From Tragulus kanchil (lineage: Eukaryota > Chordata > Mammalia > Artiodactyla > Tragulidae), in NCBI GenBank assembly GCA_022376925.1, contig JAIOJX010000028.1, positions 75,481,001-75,545,000 of the forward strand: DNA of 64,000 nucleotides. Reading direction: 5' to 3'. Below are positions 43,396-54,641 of this stretch, one piece after another; within the stretch, counting starts at the first letter, position 1, and each line of letters begins with the position of its first letter. The notes below the pieces were generated by a model that saw only the letters and a program-made list of their open reading frames with translations, made no database searches and was not told the DNA's origin. The position numbers and the translations under genes were made by a program.

Positions 43396-43500
43396 AGAGA
43401 GGTCCCTGCGATGGGAGGCCCACACAGGCCAAAGAATCAAAATGGATGAAAAATAAATAAATGAAAGATCAATAAAAGAGGCCAAAATTAAAAAAAAGAA
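43229..43500 (+). mobile_element. CHR-like SINE, complete b-type copy
   Basis: Shares its 5' half with 42804 but has its own 3' end: CTCTGCGACGAGAGAGGTCC, CCACACAGGCCAAAGAATCA, GATCAATAAAAGAGGCCAAA and an A-rich tail. CTGGGATTGTTT before it and CTAGGATTGCTT after it look like a TSD with two mismatches. Its tail has the CAATAAAAGAGGCC signature also seen at 28348. Confidence 0.88.
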
Positions 43501-43589
43501 AGAAAGAAAAAAAAGCTAGGATTGCTTAACTCTTACAGGCCTATTCTGGAGGTTTCTATACTCATCCTTTGTTTTCCTTGCTTGTTAGC

Positions 43590-43768
43590 ACAGAACACCC
43601 GGGTTCAGTCTCTGGGACGGGAAGATCCCCCAGAGAAGGGAATGGAAACCCGCTCCAGTATTCTTGCCTAGAGAATTCCATGGACAGAGGAGCTTGGTGG
43701 GCTACAGTCCATTGACTCACAGAGTCTGATGTGACTGAACTACTGATACTTTCACTTTCACTTAGCAC
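43590..43768 (+). mobile_element. Bov-tA SINE
   Basis: Sense copy: CCCGGGTTCAGTCTCTGGGA, CGGGAAGATCCCCCAGAGAAG, GGAATGGAAACCCGCTCCAG, ATTCCATGGACAGAGGAGC, GGTGGGCTACAGTCC and the terminal (CTTTCA)n typical of the family. Its 5' head is partly replaced. Outside the duplications. Confidence 0.9.
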
Positions 43769-43959
43769 AAAAACCCAGTTTCTATTTCTGTTGTAATACT
43801 TCTCTTCCTGTTCTCTTCTCCCCGTATCATCTGTTGGTGATTTTTATAGTTCTTACTTTTATAACCGTCAGAGGCCCTCCTTTTGACTGGTATTTCTAAG
43901 AGGGTATGGCAAGCTGAATAACGCCTTCTTCCCCTTAACCCCAAAGGTTCTAATCTCTG

Positions 43960-44470
43960 GAAACTGAGAATGTGTTGCCCTCCATATATTGGGAAGGCAA
44001 AACTGGACCTCTATGCATTTTAGATTTTCATCTGGTTGAGGTTGTGCGTATCATGCATGACAAACCTCAACGAAAAGTTACTCAAAAGTGTCAGCTTGGA
44101 ATTCTGGCCTATAGAGCATGTTCAAGAAAGAACAATAAATTTGGAGAGAAATGATAAGAGGAAGGAAGGCAGTTTAAGTTTCCAAGTCTGGTGAACTGTG
44201 GGAAGATAAACATACAGGAGGGAACTAATGAGTAAGATTTGTTTGCAGATTCCTTTTGCCACCTCTGGTCTGACAATCTGTCTCACCTTTACAGAAGAAT
44301 GTATATTCTGCCTCTAGGCAGAAAGCAGGGACTAGAGAGAGTTTTTCTTTCATTTGCTGCCTCTTAATTGCCTTCAGCTCAAAATTATTCTTATATCAAA
44401 GAGAGATATTTAGGATGATGTATTCTGGTTTCCTTTAGTTCTCAATTTGTAACTTTATTTTTAGCAAGTG
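43960..44470 (-). mobile_element. LTR-like repeat A
   Basis: Related in order to 46740-47200: AAACCTCAACGAAAAG, AGAACAATAAATTTGGAGAG, CAGTTTAAGTTTCC, TTTGCAGATTCC, TATTCTGCCTCTAGGCAGAAAG, GCCTTCAGCTCAAAATTATTC and TCAAAGAGAGATATTTAGGATG. I infer an old ERVL/MaLR-like LTR, minus orientation. Substantially diverged from repeat B. Confidence 0.5.
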
Positions 44471-46398
44471 TCACAAGTTAAAAGCTGAGTTGGGCTAGAA
44501 GTTATGAGATGAACGATCAGCAAAGGGGGAGGAAAATACAGATAGGAACAAGCAGAAAAAATGAATTTAAGAACATTATTTCCTATTTTATTGAATCAGT
44601 CTCTTTGGGAATAGGTCAGTTCAGTTTTGCAGTTGTGTTTCATTTCAGAAGGTGATGTTGTGAGTGGGTTTCTGCTACATGGTTTGAGCAATCAGGGATT
44701 TAGTGAGAGGCATTTCTATAGAAACAAAAGGTGAAGAAGTTTATTGGTTGCAATAGTCTATGAAACCAGTTTCTGAATGCAGATGGCTGGAAGCTGAGCT
44801 CAAAGAATGTTTTGCAGTTTGAATGTCTCAAGAGATGTCTGTTAAAACAGATTTGTTGTATGTTCTTGGGGCCTTGCTAAAACTAGTTTCTAGGTACATG
44901 CAGAGACTTTCTTTATGGTGAGAGCTCTTTCAAATAACTTTTTAGATACAGAAGCCCAAATCTTTAAATGCATACCTTTTTTAATGCGACTGTAACTAAA
45001 AGAATAAGCATTTTCATGGCTTGAGACCAATAAGCCTCTTGTGTCTATGGCTTAACCATGAGACAAGAGGCATTACTAAAGAGAGCAGAGAAGATGCAGT
45101 TGCCCTTGAAATCCAAAGGTCCCCTCCTCAAAATTGTCTAAGAAAGTAAAGACCTTTGTTGTTACACTGAGTGAAATAGCTCAGTAGTTGAGACAGTGGG
45201 ATACCTTAAATGACAGACCTGCTAATCTGCATTACCCAACGGATTATGTTGCAAAATTTCCCAGCACAAATAAAACAAGTAAGGAGATGACCAAGGCCCT
45301 TTATGGCCTCTATGAACCGATTTGTTTGCAGATTCCTTTTGCCACCTCTGGTCTGACAATCTGTCTCACCTTTACAGAAGAATGTATATTCTGCCTCTAG
45401 GCAGAAAGCAGGGACTAGAGAGAGTTTTTCTTTCATTTGCTGCCTCTTAATTGCCTTCAGCTCAAAATTATTCTTATATCAAAGAGAGATATTTAGGATG
45501 ATGTATTCTGGTTTCCTTTAGTTCTCAATTTGTAACTTTATTTTTAGCAAGTGTCACAAGTTAAAAGCTGAGTTGGGCTAGAAGTTATGAGATGAACGAT
45601 CAGCAAAGGGGGAGGAAAATACAGATAGGAACAAGCAGAAAAAATGAATTTAAGAACATTATTTCCTATTTTATTGAATCAGTCTCTTTGGGAATAGGTC
45701 AGTTCAGTTTTGCAGTTGTGTTTCATTTCAGAAGGTGATGTTGTGAGTGGGTTTCTGCTACATGGTTTGAGCAATCAGGGATTTAGTGAGAGGCATTTCT
45801 ATAGAAACAAAAGGTGAAGAAGTTTATTGGTTGCAATAGTCTATGAAACCAGTTTCTGAATGCAGATGGCTGGAAGCTGAGCTCAAAGAATGTTTTGCAG
45901 TTTGAATGTCTCAAGAGATGTCTGTTAAAACAGATTTGTTGTATGTTCTTGGGGCCTTGCTAAAACTAGTTTCTAGGTACATGCAGAGACTTTCTTTATG
46001 GTGAGAGCTCTTTCAAATAACTTTTAGATACAGAAGCCCAAATCTTTAAATGCATACCTTTTTTAATGCGACTGTAACTAAAAGAATAAGCATTTTCATG
46101 GCTTGAGACCAATAAGCCTCTTGTGTCTATGGCTTAACCATGAGACAAGAGGCATTACTAAAGAGAGCAGAGAAGATGCAGTTGCCCTTGAAATCCAAAG
46201 GTCCCCTCCTCAAAATTGTCTAAGAAAGTAAAGACCTTTGTTGTTACACTGAGTGAAATAGCTCAGTAGTTGAGACAGTGGGATACCTTAAATGACAGAC
46301 CTGCTAATCTGCATTACCCAACGGATTATGTTGCAAAATTTCCCAGCACAAATAAAACAAGTAAGGGGGAGATGACCAAGGCCCTTTATGGCCTCTAT
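44238..46398. repeat. Duplication 15: unit about 1083 bp
   Basis: Copy 1 is 44236-45318 and copy 2 is 45319-46398. It takes in the 3' half of LTR-like repeat A and about 850 bp of unassigned sequence. Differences: ACTTTTTAGATAC versus ACTTTTAGATAC, and GTAAGGAGATG versus GTAAGGGGGAGATG near the ends. Copy 1 stops at CCTCTATGAACC, copy 2 continues CCTCTATGACAAACAC. Confidence 0.92.
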
Positions 46399-48610
46399 GA
46401 CAAACACTACAAAAGACACAGACAAGGAAACGAATGACTATTTCTGAGAGACTGTAGGTACCCCAAAATAAAATCCACAGAGTCAGCTTAAAGAACTAAT
46501 TTTTACAAATATTTCTTTGGAAAAATATTTGGTGGGAGGAAGACGTAAGGGAAAGTTTCACATTCCTTTCTTGCCCAGGAATTGCAGAGAGATCTGAGAG
46601 AGCTGACTTGGGTAAGAATTCTTACCTTTTGCTGGCTTTTTTGTCCTAGGATCCCCTGACAGAGTGGGACATCCCAGCTGCTTCCATAGGAGTCGTCAGA
46701 AACTAGGATAGAGCATACTTTACTCATCTTAGGCTTTCAGCCCAGACTCTGTAACAAAAAGACAGATCAACAAGAGGAAAACAATTTATTAAGTCACGCA
46801 ACGCATAGCACGTGGGGGAAACCTCAATGAAAAGAAGCCCTCGAAGCAGTGGCTTAGAACTGAAGTTTCTAGAGAATCTTCAACAAAGAACAGTAATTGT
46901 AGAGAGAAATGACAGGACAGAGAAATGAAGTTTAGGCTTCCAAGGGCAGAATGCTGTGGGAAGAAAAGTCCATGGCCAGGAACTAATGGCTGTCGTTTGT
47001 CTGCAGATTCCCCTGGGCCATCTCTGGGCTGGTAAGACTCTGTGTCCAGTTAAATGTGTGTTCTGCCTTTAGGTAGAAAGGGGAGGCTAGAGAGAGTTTT
47101 CCCTATGTTCTTAATTGTCTTCAGCTCAAAGTATTTTTTATGTCAAACAGGCATACTTTGCGGTGACGTATTCCTCTTTCCTTCACATGGTGAAAGGGAT
47201 TTTGAAGGTTTGATAAAGTTAAGGATCTGGGTTGAGGGGATGACTCTGGATTATCTGGGTCAGCCCAGTGTACATGTAAGGGGCCTTGTAAGAGGGAGGC
47301 TGCATGGTCTGAGTCAGAAAAGGAGATGTATCAACAGAAGAATGGAGAGCAGCATCAGGGAGAAAGACTGTGATCTGAGTGAGGCTCATTTCAGACTTCT
47401 GACCTCCAGAGCTGCAAGATGCTAAATCTTTTATTGTAACTCATGTGATTTGTTAGAGCAGCAACGGAAACTAAAATTTCCCAGCACTAAAACAAGTAAG
47501 GGGGAGATGACCAAGGCCCTTTATGGCCTCTATGACAAACACTACAAAAGACACAGACAAGGAAACGAATGACTATTTCTGAGAGACTGTAGGTACCCCA
47601 AAATAAAATCCACAGAGTCAGCTTAAAGAACTAATTTTTACAAATATTTCTTTGGAAAAATATTTGGTGGGAGGAAGACGTAAGGGAAAGTTTCACATTC
47701 CTTTCTTGCCCAGGAATTGCAGAGAGATCTGAGAGAGCTGACTTGGGTAAGAATTCTTACCTTTTGCTGGCTTTTTTGTCCTAGGATCCCCTGACAGAGT
47801 GGGACATCCCAGCTGCTTCCATAGGAGTCGTCAGAAACTAGGATAGAGCATACTTTACTCATCTTAGGCTTTCAGCCCAGACTCTGTAACAAAAAGACAG
47901 ATCAACAAGAGGAAAACAATTTATTAAGTCACGCAACGCATAGCATGTGGGGGAAACCTCAATGAAAAGAAGCCCTCGAAGCAGTGGCTTAGAACTGAAG
48001 TTTCTAGAGAATCTTCAACAAAGAACAGTAATTGTAGAGAGAAATGACAGGACAGAGAAATGAAGTTTAGGCTTCCAAGGGCAGAATGCTGTGGGAAGAA
48101 AAGTCCATGGCCAGGAACTAATGGCTGTCGTTTGTCTGCAGATTCCCCTGGGCCATCTCTGGGCTGGTAAGACTCTGTGTCCAGTTAAATGTGTGTTCTG
48201 CCTTTAGGTAGAAAGGGGAGGCTAGAGAGAGTTTTCCCTATGTTCTTAATTGTCTTCAGCTCAAAGTATTTTTTATGTCAAACAGGCATACTTTGCGGTG
48301 ACGTATTCCTCTTTCCTTCACATGGTGAAAGGGATTTTGAAGGTTTGATAAAGTTAAGGATCTGGGTTGAGGGGATGACTCTGGATTATCTGGGTCAGCC
48401 CAGTGTACATGTAAGGGGCCTTGTAAGAGGGAGGCTGCATGGTCTGAGTCAGAAAAGGAGATGTATCAACAGAAGAATGGAGAGCAGCATCAGGGAGAAA
48501 GACTGTGATCTGAGTGAGGCTCATTTCAGACTTCTGACCTCCAGAGCTGCAAGATGCTAAATCTTTTATTGTAACTCATGTGATTTGTTAGAGCAGCAAC
48601 GGGAAACTAA
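46337..48610. repeat. Duplication 16: unit about 1135 bp
   Basis: Copy 1 is 46337-47471 and copy 2 is 47472-48610. The start AAATTTCCCAGCAC also occurs at about 45255, because units 15 and 16 overlap. Differences: AGCACGTGG versus AGCATGTGG (46808/47943), and GCACAAATAAAACAAG versus GCACTAAAACAAG at the restart. The paired 123-residue plus frames (47054, 48189) are chance frames in LTR-like sequence. Confidence 0.92.
46740..47200 (-). mobile_element. LTR-like repeat B
   Basis: Plus strand: AGACAGATCAACAAGAGGAAAAC, AATTTATTAAGTCACGC (minus-strand AATAAA), GGGGGAAACCTCAATGAAAAG, AGGCTTCCAAGGGCAGAATG, TCTGCAGATTCCCCTGGGCC, GTGTTCTGCCTTTAGGTAG and AATTGTCTTCAGCTCAAAG. Better preserved than repeat A. 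No internal retroviral genes are visible between the two. Copy at 47873-48335. Confidence 0.55.
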
Positions 48611-49247
48611 AACGCAGGTATTTGGTGTTATATTAATAGAAAGAGTACTGTTCACCAGTACTGGAGAGACTGGGCTTCCTTTCTGCCCTCTACCACTCAC
48701 TGACTTCAGACTTTCAGGCACGTGGCAAATGTCCCTAAGGGTAGCTGTCTTTTCAGTGTAATGGGATCAATAAGACCATGTGTATTTGAGGGTAGGACTG
48801 GGCCGATGGCCTCATCTACTGTATAGATGTTTTCCCTGCGTTAGCCTCGGTTGGGTTGCTCAGCCCAACTCAGCACTTCCAAACAGAACCACTGTCCCCA
48901 CCCTCTCCTCACGATGCCCTGAAGTTAATCAATAGCTGAAATGGCCTTGTTTCTTCCTTTGTTTGACATAGGAACTCATCCTATTTAGGACCCATTATTT
49001 CCTAGATGGAGTCTATGAAAAAATTAATTAAAATAAATTTGAGACCTAAATTTTGTAACTCCAAGAGACTAAGAGACCAAAGAATTATTCTGTAACCTTT
49101 TCCTTCTCTATGCCAAACAAAATTATACAGTGTTCAGATATCATCATCCTGGCTTCAGCTTCTGCCTCTATGGTTTACTTGTTTTTTCATAAACTGAATT
49201 TGAACATGGCTTCCCCTACCTTGTCACCATACCCGCTATTTGAGGGT
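48611..49247. other. Low-repeat DNA, possible MIR trace
   Basis: GAGACTGGGCTTCCTTTCTG, CTCTACCACTCACTGAC and CAGTGTAATGGGATCAATAAG faintly resemble a sense MIR at 48650-48785. Nothing else is recognised. Confidence 0.35.
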
Positions 49248-49465
49248 GGAGAGCCTTACCTAGTGGCTCAAATGGTAAAGAATCTGCCTGCAATGTGTGT
49301 GGGAGACTGGGGCTCGATCCCTGGGTTGGAAAGATCCCCTAGAGAAGGGAATAGATACCCACACTAGTATTCATGACTAGAGATTTCCATGGACACAGGA
49401 CCCTGGTGGGCTACAGTCAATAGGGTCATAAAGAGTCTGACATGACAGACTAACGCTATAACATT
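49248..49465 (+). mobile_element. Bov-tA SINE
   Basis: Sense copy: AGTGGCTCAAATGGTAAAG, AATCTGCCTGCAATGTG, GGCTCGATCCCTGGGTTGG, AAAGATCCCCTAGAGAAGGG, CCTGGTGGGCTACAGTC and AAAGAGTCTGACATGACAG. Single copy. Confidence 0.9.
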
Positions 49466-50133
49466 ATAAATTAACAGATCGTTATGCCTCATAGATCATC
49501 TTTTTCAAAACGACGAGATGTTCTAGATAGACTTTTATATGATGGTATCTAAGGCAAGTGTATTTGTAGTGATGACACAAAAATATAAGTCCTTGGGCCT
49601 CGTGTCTATTGTAGTTAATGCCAAGTCCTTCTTTGCTTCAGTAGTAATATCAAACTTAAACTTCAAAAATTTTTGTATGACAGGCCATGGGAATTTTTCA
49701 AGTTTTATTTTTCCAAATGATGTTTTTTTCTGTTAGTCGCAATAACATGTATGTTATCTTTCTGAAAAAGATGCACATAATCTTATTTGGATTTATTTTG
49801 ATACAGTAGTTAATTGTTAAACTTGTTACGTTTCTCTTTTTCTCGAGAGAAAAGAAAAAAACTCTTTTTTGTGTTAAGGGATTTTGACCAAGAGTCTTCT
49901 AAATCAGTACGTCTTACTTGGGAAGGGTCTATGATTTAGCCCCTCAGGGGACATTCATCAATATCTGTAGATATCTTTGAGTGTCACAGTTGGGAGAAAA
50001 GTACTGTCAGAATCTAGTAGGTAGAGGCCAGGGATGTCACTGAACAATCTGGAAATCACAGGAGAGTCTTACACAAGAAAAATATTGGGCATAAAATGTC
50101 AATAGTGCTGCTGTAGGGACATTTTGCACTAGA
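49466..50133. other. Low-repeat DNA, no gene seen
   Basis: AT-rich. I see an inverted repeat TTTTTCTCGAGAGAAAAG near 49837 but no gene or known element. Confidence 0.4.
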
Positions 50134-50262
50134 CCAGTGTTTCTAGTTTTTGACATGCATATGAGTCACCTGGGGATCTAATTAAAATGAGGATTCTGGT
50201 AAACCTCACGTCTCCTCTGGATAGAACTGGGCTACAGGATGTCCTCTGTAGAGGGGAATTCA
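50134..50262 (+). mobile_element. MER5A-like hAT remnant
   Basis: CCAGTGTTTCTAGTTTTTGAC, GCATATGAGTCACCTGGGGA, TCTAATTAAAATGAGGATTC and TGGGCTACAGGATGTCC follow the MER5A layout (CAGTGGTTCTCAA / AATCACCTGG / GTTAAAA). Old and non-coding. Confidence 0.65.
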
Positions 50263-50799
50263 TATATTATTATGAATACACATGTTGACAATAGCAACTT
50301 CTTCTTTAGGAGATGTAATGCAGATGACTGTGTTAACATTGTTGATTCAGGTGTGGTCACTGGATTTTGACTGTACATTGCTTAGTAAATGAGCGTGGGC
50401 CACGGGATGCCTGTGCCTCTGCTCTGAACTGGAGTGACGTAATTTTCTCTTCTGGCAGGGAGTGGGTAATAGAATAGTGAGTTTGCAAGTCATCTTTGTG
50501 TGGAAGCAGTTTATCAGGCCTGATAAATATTCTTCATCTTCCCTGGGACCTCCAAGGGATTCAAGTTGGCAGTGAAGCAGGGCTAATGGAGAATGAGATT
50601 TGAATGTCACCAGAATTGTGGTGCTGAAGGACCTAGAGGAGTTTTCTGGGTATCTTTAAATAGAAAGTAGATTCTTGTATTGTGGAAAGGTTTAAGGAAT
50701 CTGATGTGTATCTCTGTTACATCTTTTTTTTTTCCTTCAGAGCATTCAGTTGCTTCTCATTGTTCTTGGAATAAAGTTTAAACAGGATCTTCCTCAGTT

Positions 50800-51790
50800 T
50801 GATACAGAATATCTACAGAAAACTTACAGTTAACATTATCATTAATGGGAAAAGACTGGATGCTTTCTCCCTAAGATTGGAAACAAGGCAAGCTTGTTCC
50901 TTACCACGACTAGTATTCAACATCATATTGGAAATTCTAGCTAATGCAATAATATAAGAAATACAAAGCATACAAGTCAGAAGGAAGAAATAAAACCATC
51001 TTTTTTAGTAGATGATAATGATTGTCTGTTTAGAAAATCCCAAAGAATCAACAACAACCAAAAACTCCTGGAATAAGTGATTATAGTGCAAGTTATAAGA
51101 TTAATATATGGAAGTCAACTGCTCTCCTATATACCAGCAATGAATAATGGAATTTGAAATTAACAGCTTAACACTATTTACCTTAGTACCAAAAAAGAGA
51201 GAAAAGAAATGAAATATAGGTTTAAGAAAATATGTACAAGGTTTTTATGAAGAAAAGTACAAATCTCTAAGGAAAGAAATCGAAGGTTCATGTAAACGAA
51301 GAGATGTTCCATGTTTATAGATTAAAAGAGTCGATGTTGTTAAGTTGTCATTCTTAGAATCAGTGTTGTCATTGAATCCCAATTAAACTCCAGCAATTTT
51401 TTGTAGATATTGACAAACTGATTTGAAGTATTGTATAGAAAGACAAAAGACCCCAAATAACCAACACAATCCTGAAGAACAAAATCAGAGGACTGACACT
51501 ATCTGACTTCAAGACTTAGTTTAAAGCTAGTTATCAAAACAGGGTCGTATTGATGAATGAAGACATATAGATGAGTAAGATAGGATAGAGAGCCCAGAAA
51601 TAGGCTGACATACATATAATCAGGTGACTTTTGACAAAGGCACAAAAGCATTTCTGTGTATAGCAAGAATAATCTTTTCAATAAATGATGCTAGAACAAC
51701 AATATATCCACATTCAAAAAAATCTATGCACAGTCCTTATATTTTTTCACAAAAAATCTATCCATGTGGCTAAATATAGATCTAATGCTT
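50800..51790 (+). mobile_element. Ancient L1 ORF2 remnant, plus strand
   Basis: Continuous but frame-broken L1 ORF2: AATGGGAAAAGACTGGATGC, GGAAACAAGGCAAGCTTG (motif B region), AGAAAATCCCAAAGAATCAAC, AAATCTCTAAGGAAAGAAAT, AAAGACCCCAAATAACC and GGTGACTTTTGACAAAGGCAC. Stops occur in all frames. Clearly older than the L1 at 52-62 kb. Confidence 0.75.
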
Positions 51791-51794
51791 TTAT

Positions 51795-52330
51795 CTTTAA
51801 AAAGACCTTTTTAAACTCTAGTTTTATATTCTATTGTATATGTTACTTCATATTATTTTTCTGTTTCTCTATTGAGGGATGTTCAGATTATTTCTAATTT
51901 TATATTACTACTACCAATGCTGCAATGATTTTTTTTATATGTATTTGGAGAACATGTTTATGAATTGTTAGTGTACAGAGTACAAATGAAACTGCTTAAC
52001 TGGAGTCACAATCCAGTTTACACTTCTGGCAGTGTATAGCATTCCCATTTCCTCATACTCTCACCAACACCTGATATAGTACATCATTTTAATTTTGCTA
52101 ACTAATGAGTGGAAAAATAACTCTGCTTTCAATTTAATTTTGATTTCCTGTGAAATCTAAGATCTTTTCATTTGATTATGAGGCATTAATATTTTGCTCT
52201 GTGTTGTATTGTCTATTCTTATTCTTTGTCCGTGGTAGTGGAGGATGTTGGGAAACAGATTTTTTTCTAACATATTCCTGATTAAAAATGACATTCTAGC
52301 TACTCAGCCCTTTGTGAGTTATATTTATTG
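51795..52330 (-). mobile_element. Ancient L1 3' remnant, minus strand
   Basis: Antisense L1: CTCTATTGAGGGATGTTCAG, TACTACTACCAATGCTGCAATG, ATCCAGTTTACACTTCTGG, CTCATACTCTCACCAACACC, TTTTGATTTCCTGTG and CATTTGATTATGAGGC. Opposite in direction to the preceding L1 piece, forming an inverted junction near 51790. Confidence 0.7.
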
Positions 52331-52384
52331 CCAATATCTTCTCAGTTATATATCTTTTAATTGCATTCATGATAAATTGTGATA

Positions 52385-52571
52385 GAGGTACTAGAGATCA
52401 AGGGGGGGATATGAATCCCACTACCATTAATTACTAGCTGTGTAGCCCTGGACATTTTAGTTCTTAACTTTGCCTTAAGTTCTTTGTCTGCAAAATCAAA
52501 ATGACAACAGTGTCTGCTAGTATCTACTTGACAGGTTTCTTATGAAGGTTAAATGTATTAAAATGCAAAGC
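52385..52571 (+). mobile_element. MIR SINE, left part, split by the L1
   Basis: TACTAGCTGTGTAGCCCTGG, TGCCTTAAGTTCTTTGTCTG, CAAAATCAAAATGACAACAG and GAAGGTTAAATGTATTAAAATG are sense MIR. The MIR end (GTCAATAAATGTTAGTTATTA) is found beyond the L1 at about 62119-62140. The L1 therefore landed inside this ancient SINE. Confidence 0.8.
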
Positions 52572-54641
52572 GGGGTGGAGCTAAGATGGCGGCATAGAAG
52601 GACGTGCACTCATCTCTCCTGCAAAATCGCCTGAATTGCGACGAGTTCCTGGGAAACCATCGACGAAAGGAGGTTGGATCTGATCACAGAGAGGACACCC
52701 CACATAGAAGAACAAAGGAGAAGCCGCATCAAGACGGTAGGAGGGGTGCAATCGCACTTTTAAAAGTCAAACCTCATACCCGCCGGAGAGGCTGGGCGGG
52801 CCAAAGCCGCAAAGCCTGTTGCAGATCAAAACCCGGTGAGGAGCACTAACACCCACAAGGGACTGAGCCAGACCTGCTTTGGAGGATCCAGGTGCCCCTT
52901 GAGCTAGAAGTGCCCTTGAGCAGGCCTCGGAAGGGCGGCACTCAGTTCCCTTTGGAGGAGGTTACCATTAACCCGATCACAGAGTCGCCGAAGAGGACTG
53001 GAAAGTCTCTGCGCACTGTGATCCGGGAGAGAGGAATAGCGATCCCGCATGAGACTGAGCCAGACTCACCTCTGAGTAACCTGACGTCTGCCGCGGTGGC
53101 AGGGTCGACGGTGGCCTGCAGCAGGGTCGGGGTCACTGTGGAAGTGCTTCCCATAGAGCGTGGGAATAAATCCTCTGTGAGACAGACGCCATTTTCCCTA
53201 CTGTAGTTTGGCTGCTGGTCAAACTGCAGGGCTGCTGGTCAAGCTACAGGGAGGGAATTTAGCTCCACCCAGCAAGAAAAGGGATTTGGATTAAGAAACT
53301 CCCAGGGCCAGCCTGGGCGGGCCTTTTAATTCTGGAATAGGCCAAAACAAGCAGTCAAAGAGGTCTTCAGATCCAACCACTGCCAGAGGCAAGAAAAAGA
53401 CTGATAATTCCTGAACAGTCAGCAAGAGACAGAAGAACATAAACACTATTTTCACGTTTTGTCTGAAGCTGGAGTTACTGCTGGACTTTAAAATTTCATT
53501 TTTTGTATTGTATTACTTTGTTTCAATTTTTTTTTTTTTTCTTTTTTCCAAACCCACTCAGTGCCCCCACCTCTTCTTTTTTTTTCTTCTTTTTTTAGGG
53601 GTGTGTGTGAGAGAGAGTGGGTGTGTTCATTTCCTTCACTGAATTCTATTGAAGCTACTAATCTTATCAGTAAGACTGAATATATTCAAGTTTACATAAT
53701 TTTTTTTTTTCTTTTTCCTTTTAAACCACACATTTTATTTTGGTATAAACTTCTGGTTCCCCATTGGCCTTTTAAGGTTCTGTGGGGTTTTGTTTGTTTT
53801 ATAATTTTTGCTTTGTTTTTCTATATTTTTCTATAAAATTTAGATCTTTTAATTTTTAATAATTTTTTCATTTGTACTACTACCTCCTCTATAATTCTTT
53901 GCTTTCTCTGAAGCTCCTTTCCTATACCACTAAATTCTAATACATACAAATCTTTATCTCCCTATATTTAACTTTGCAATATTATTCTATATTTCTCTTC
54001 TATCCTCCCTTTCTCTTTTTCCCTTTCCCCCCTATATTTCTTAGTCTGTTCTGTCCTCATTGCCTTATCCCCAACGGGGATCCTGCTCTAGCATTCTTCT
54101 CCACTTGGTACTCTACTTAGTTTGCTTATTAACTTGTGGATATCATTCTTGGATTTCTCTATTCGCCATGCTAACGTATTGTACTGTATTTTTGATTGGA
54201 ATGCTTGGGTTATGTTATAGCTGTATATGTTCATGTGTATAATTCAATACGCTAGATAGTACTTGCATAATTTTTAAATTGCCATTTGTCAAAGGTATAC
54301 CTTCTGTTTCTCATTTGCATATATATGTTTTAATATCATTTAATGCCATAACAAACCAGCCGTGAAATCTTCATTCCCTGGTCAGGCAACAAGCCACGGG
54401 GTTTTGAGGGTGCACTGACTCCAAAACTACAATACTAGAGAACGCATAACACTAAAGAGCAGTATACAAGTGAGAACGCCAGCAAAGGTAATCACTTGTA
54501 TACAAGTCCTGACATCACCCAATCACCAGCATCACCCAGAATAAGAAGCCCCATCCAAACAACAAACACCAACAGACGTAACTCAAAGTCTGGGAAAAGG
54601 AAATCCCAAACAGAATCAGTTTTAAAAAATTAATAATAACA
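52572..54641 (+). promoter_or_regulatory. L1 5' UTR with internal promoter
   Basis: About 2.07 kb. The first 700 bases are GC-richer and the rest is T-rich on the sense strand (53500-54340). AAGATGGCGGC at 52583-52593, 12 bases from the start, matches the YY1-site position and sequence known to set transcription start in human L1. Short open frames at 52604-52849 and 52892-53206 lie in the GC-rich part; they show no recognised domain and I do not call them genes. Confidence 0.75.

Noticed and set aside
47054..47425. 123-residue plus frame repeated at 48189-48560
   Set aside because: It lies in LTR-like sequence; the repeat comes from duplication 16 and gives no evidence of conservation.
43960..48610. 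A complete endogenous retrovirus between the LTR-like repeats
   Set aside because: No gag, pol or env-like frames lie between them; only non-coding sequence is present.
52604..53206. Possible extra L1 genes in the 5' UTR (plus frames of 81 and 104 residues, antisense frame of 70 residues at 52942-53154)
   Set aside because: No recognised domains. An antisense ORF0 is known only from primate L1 and nothing here shows homology.
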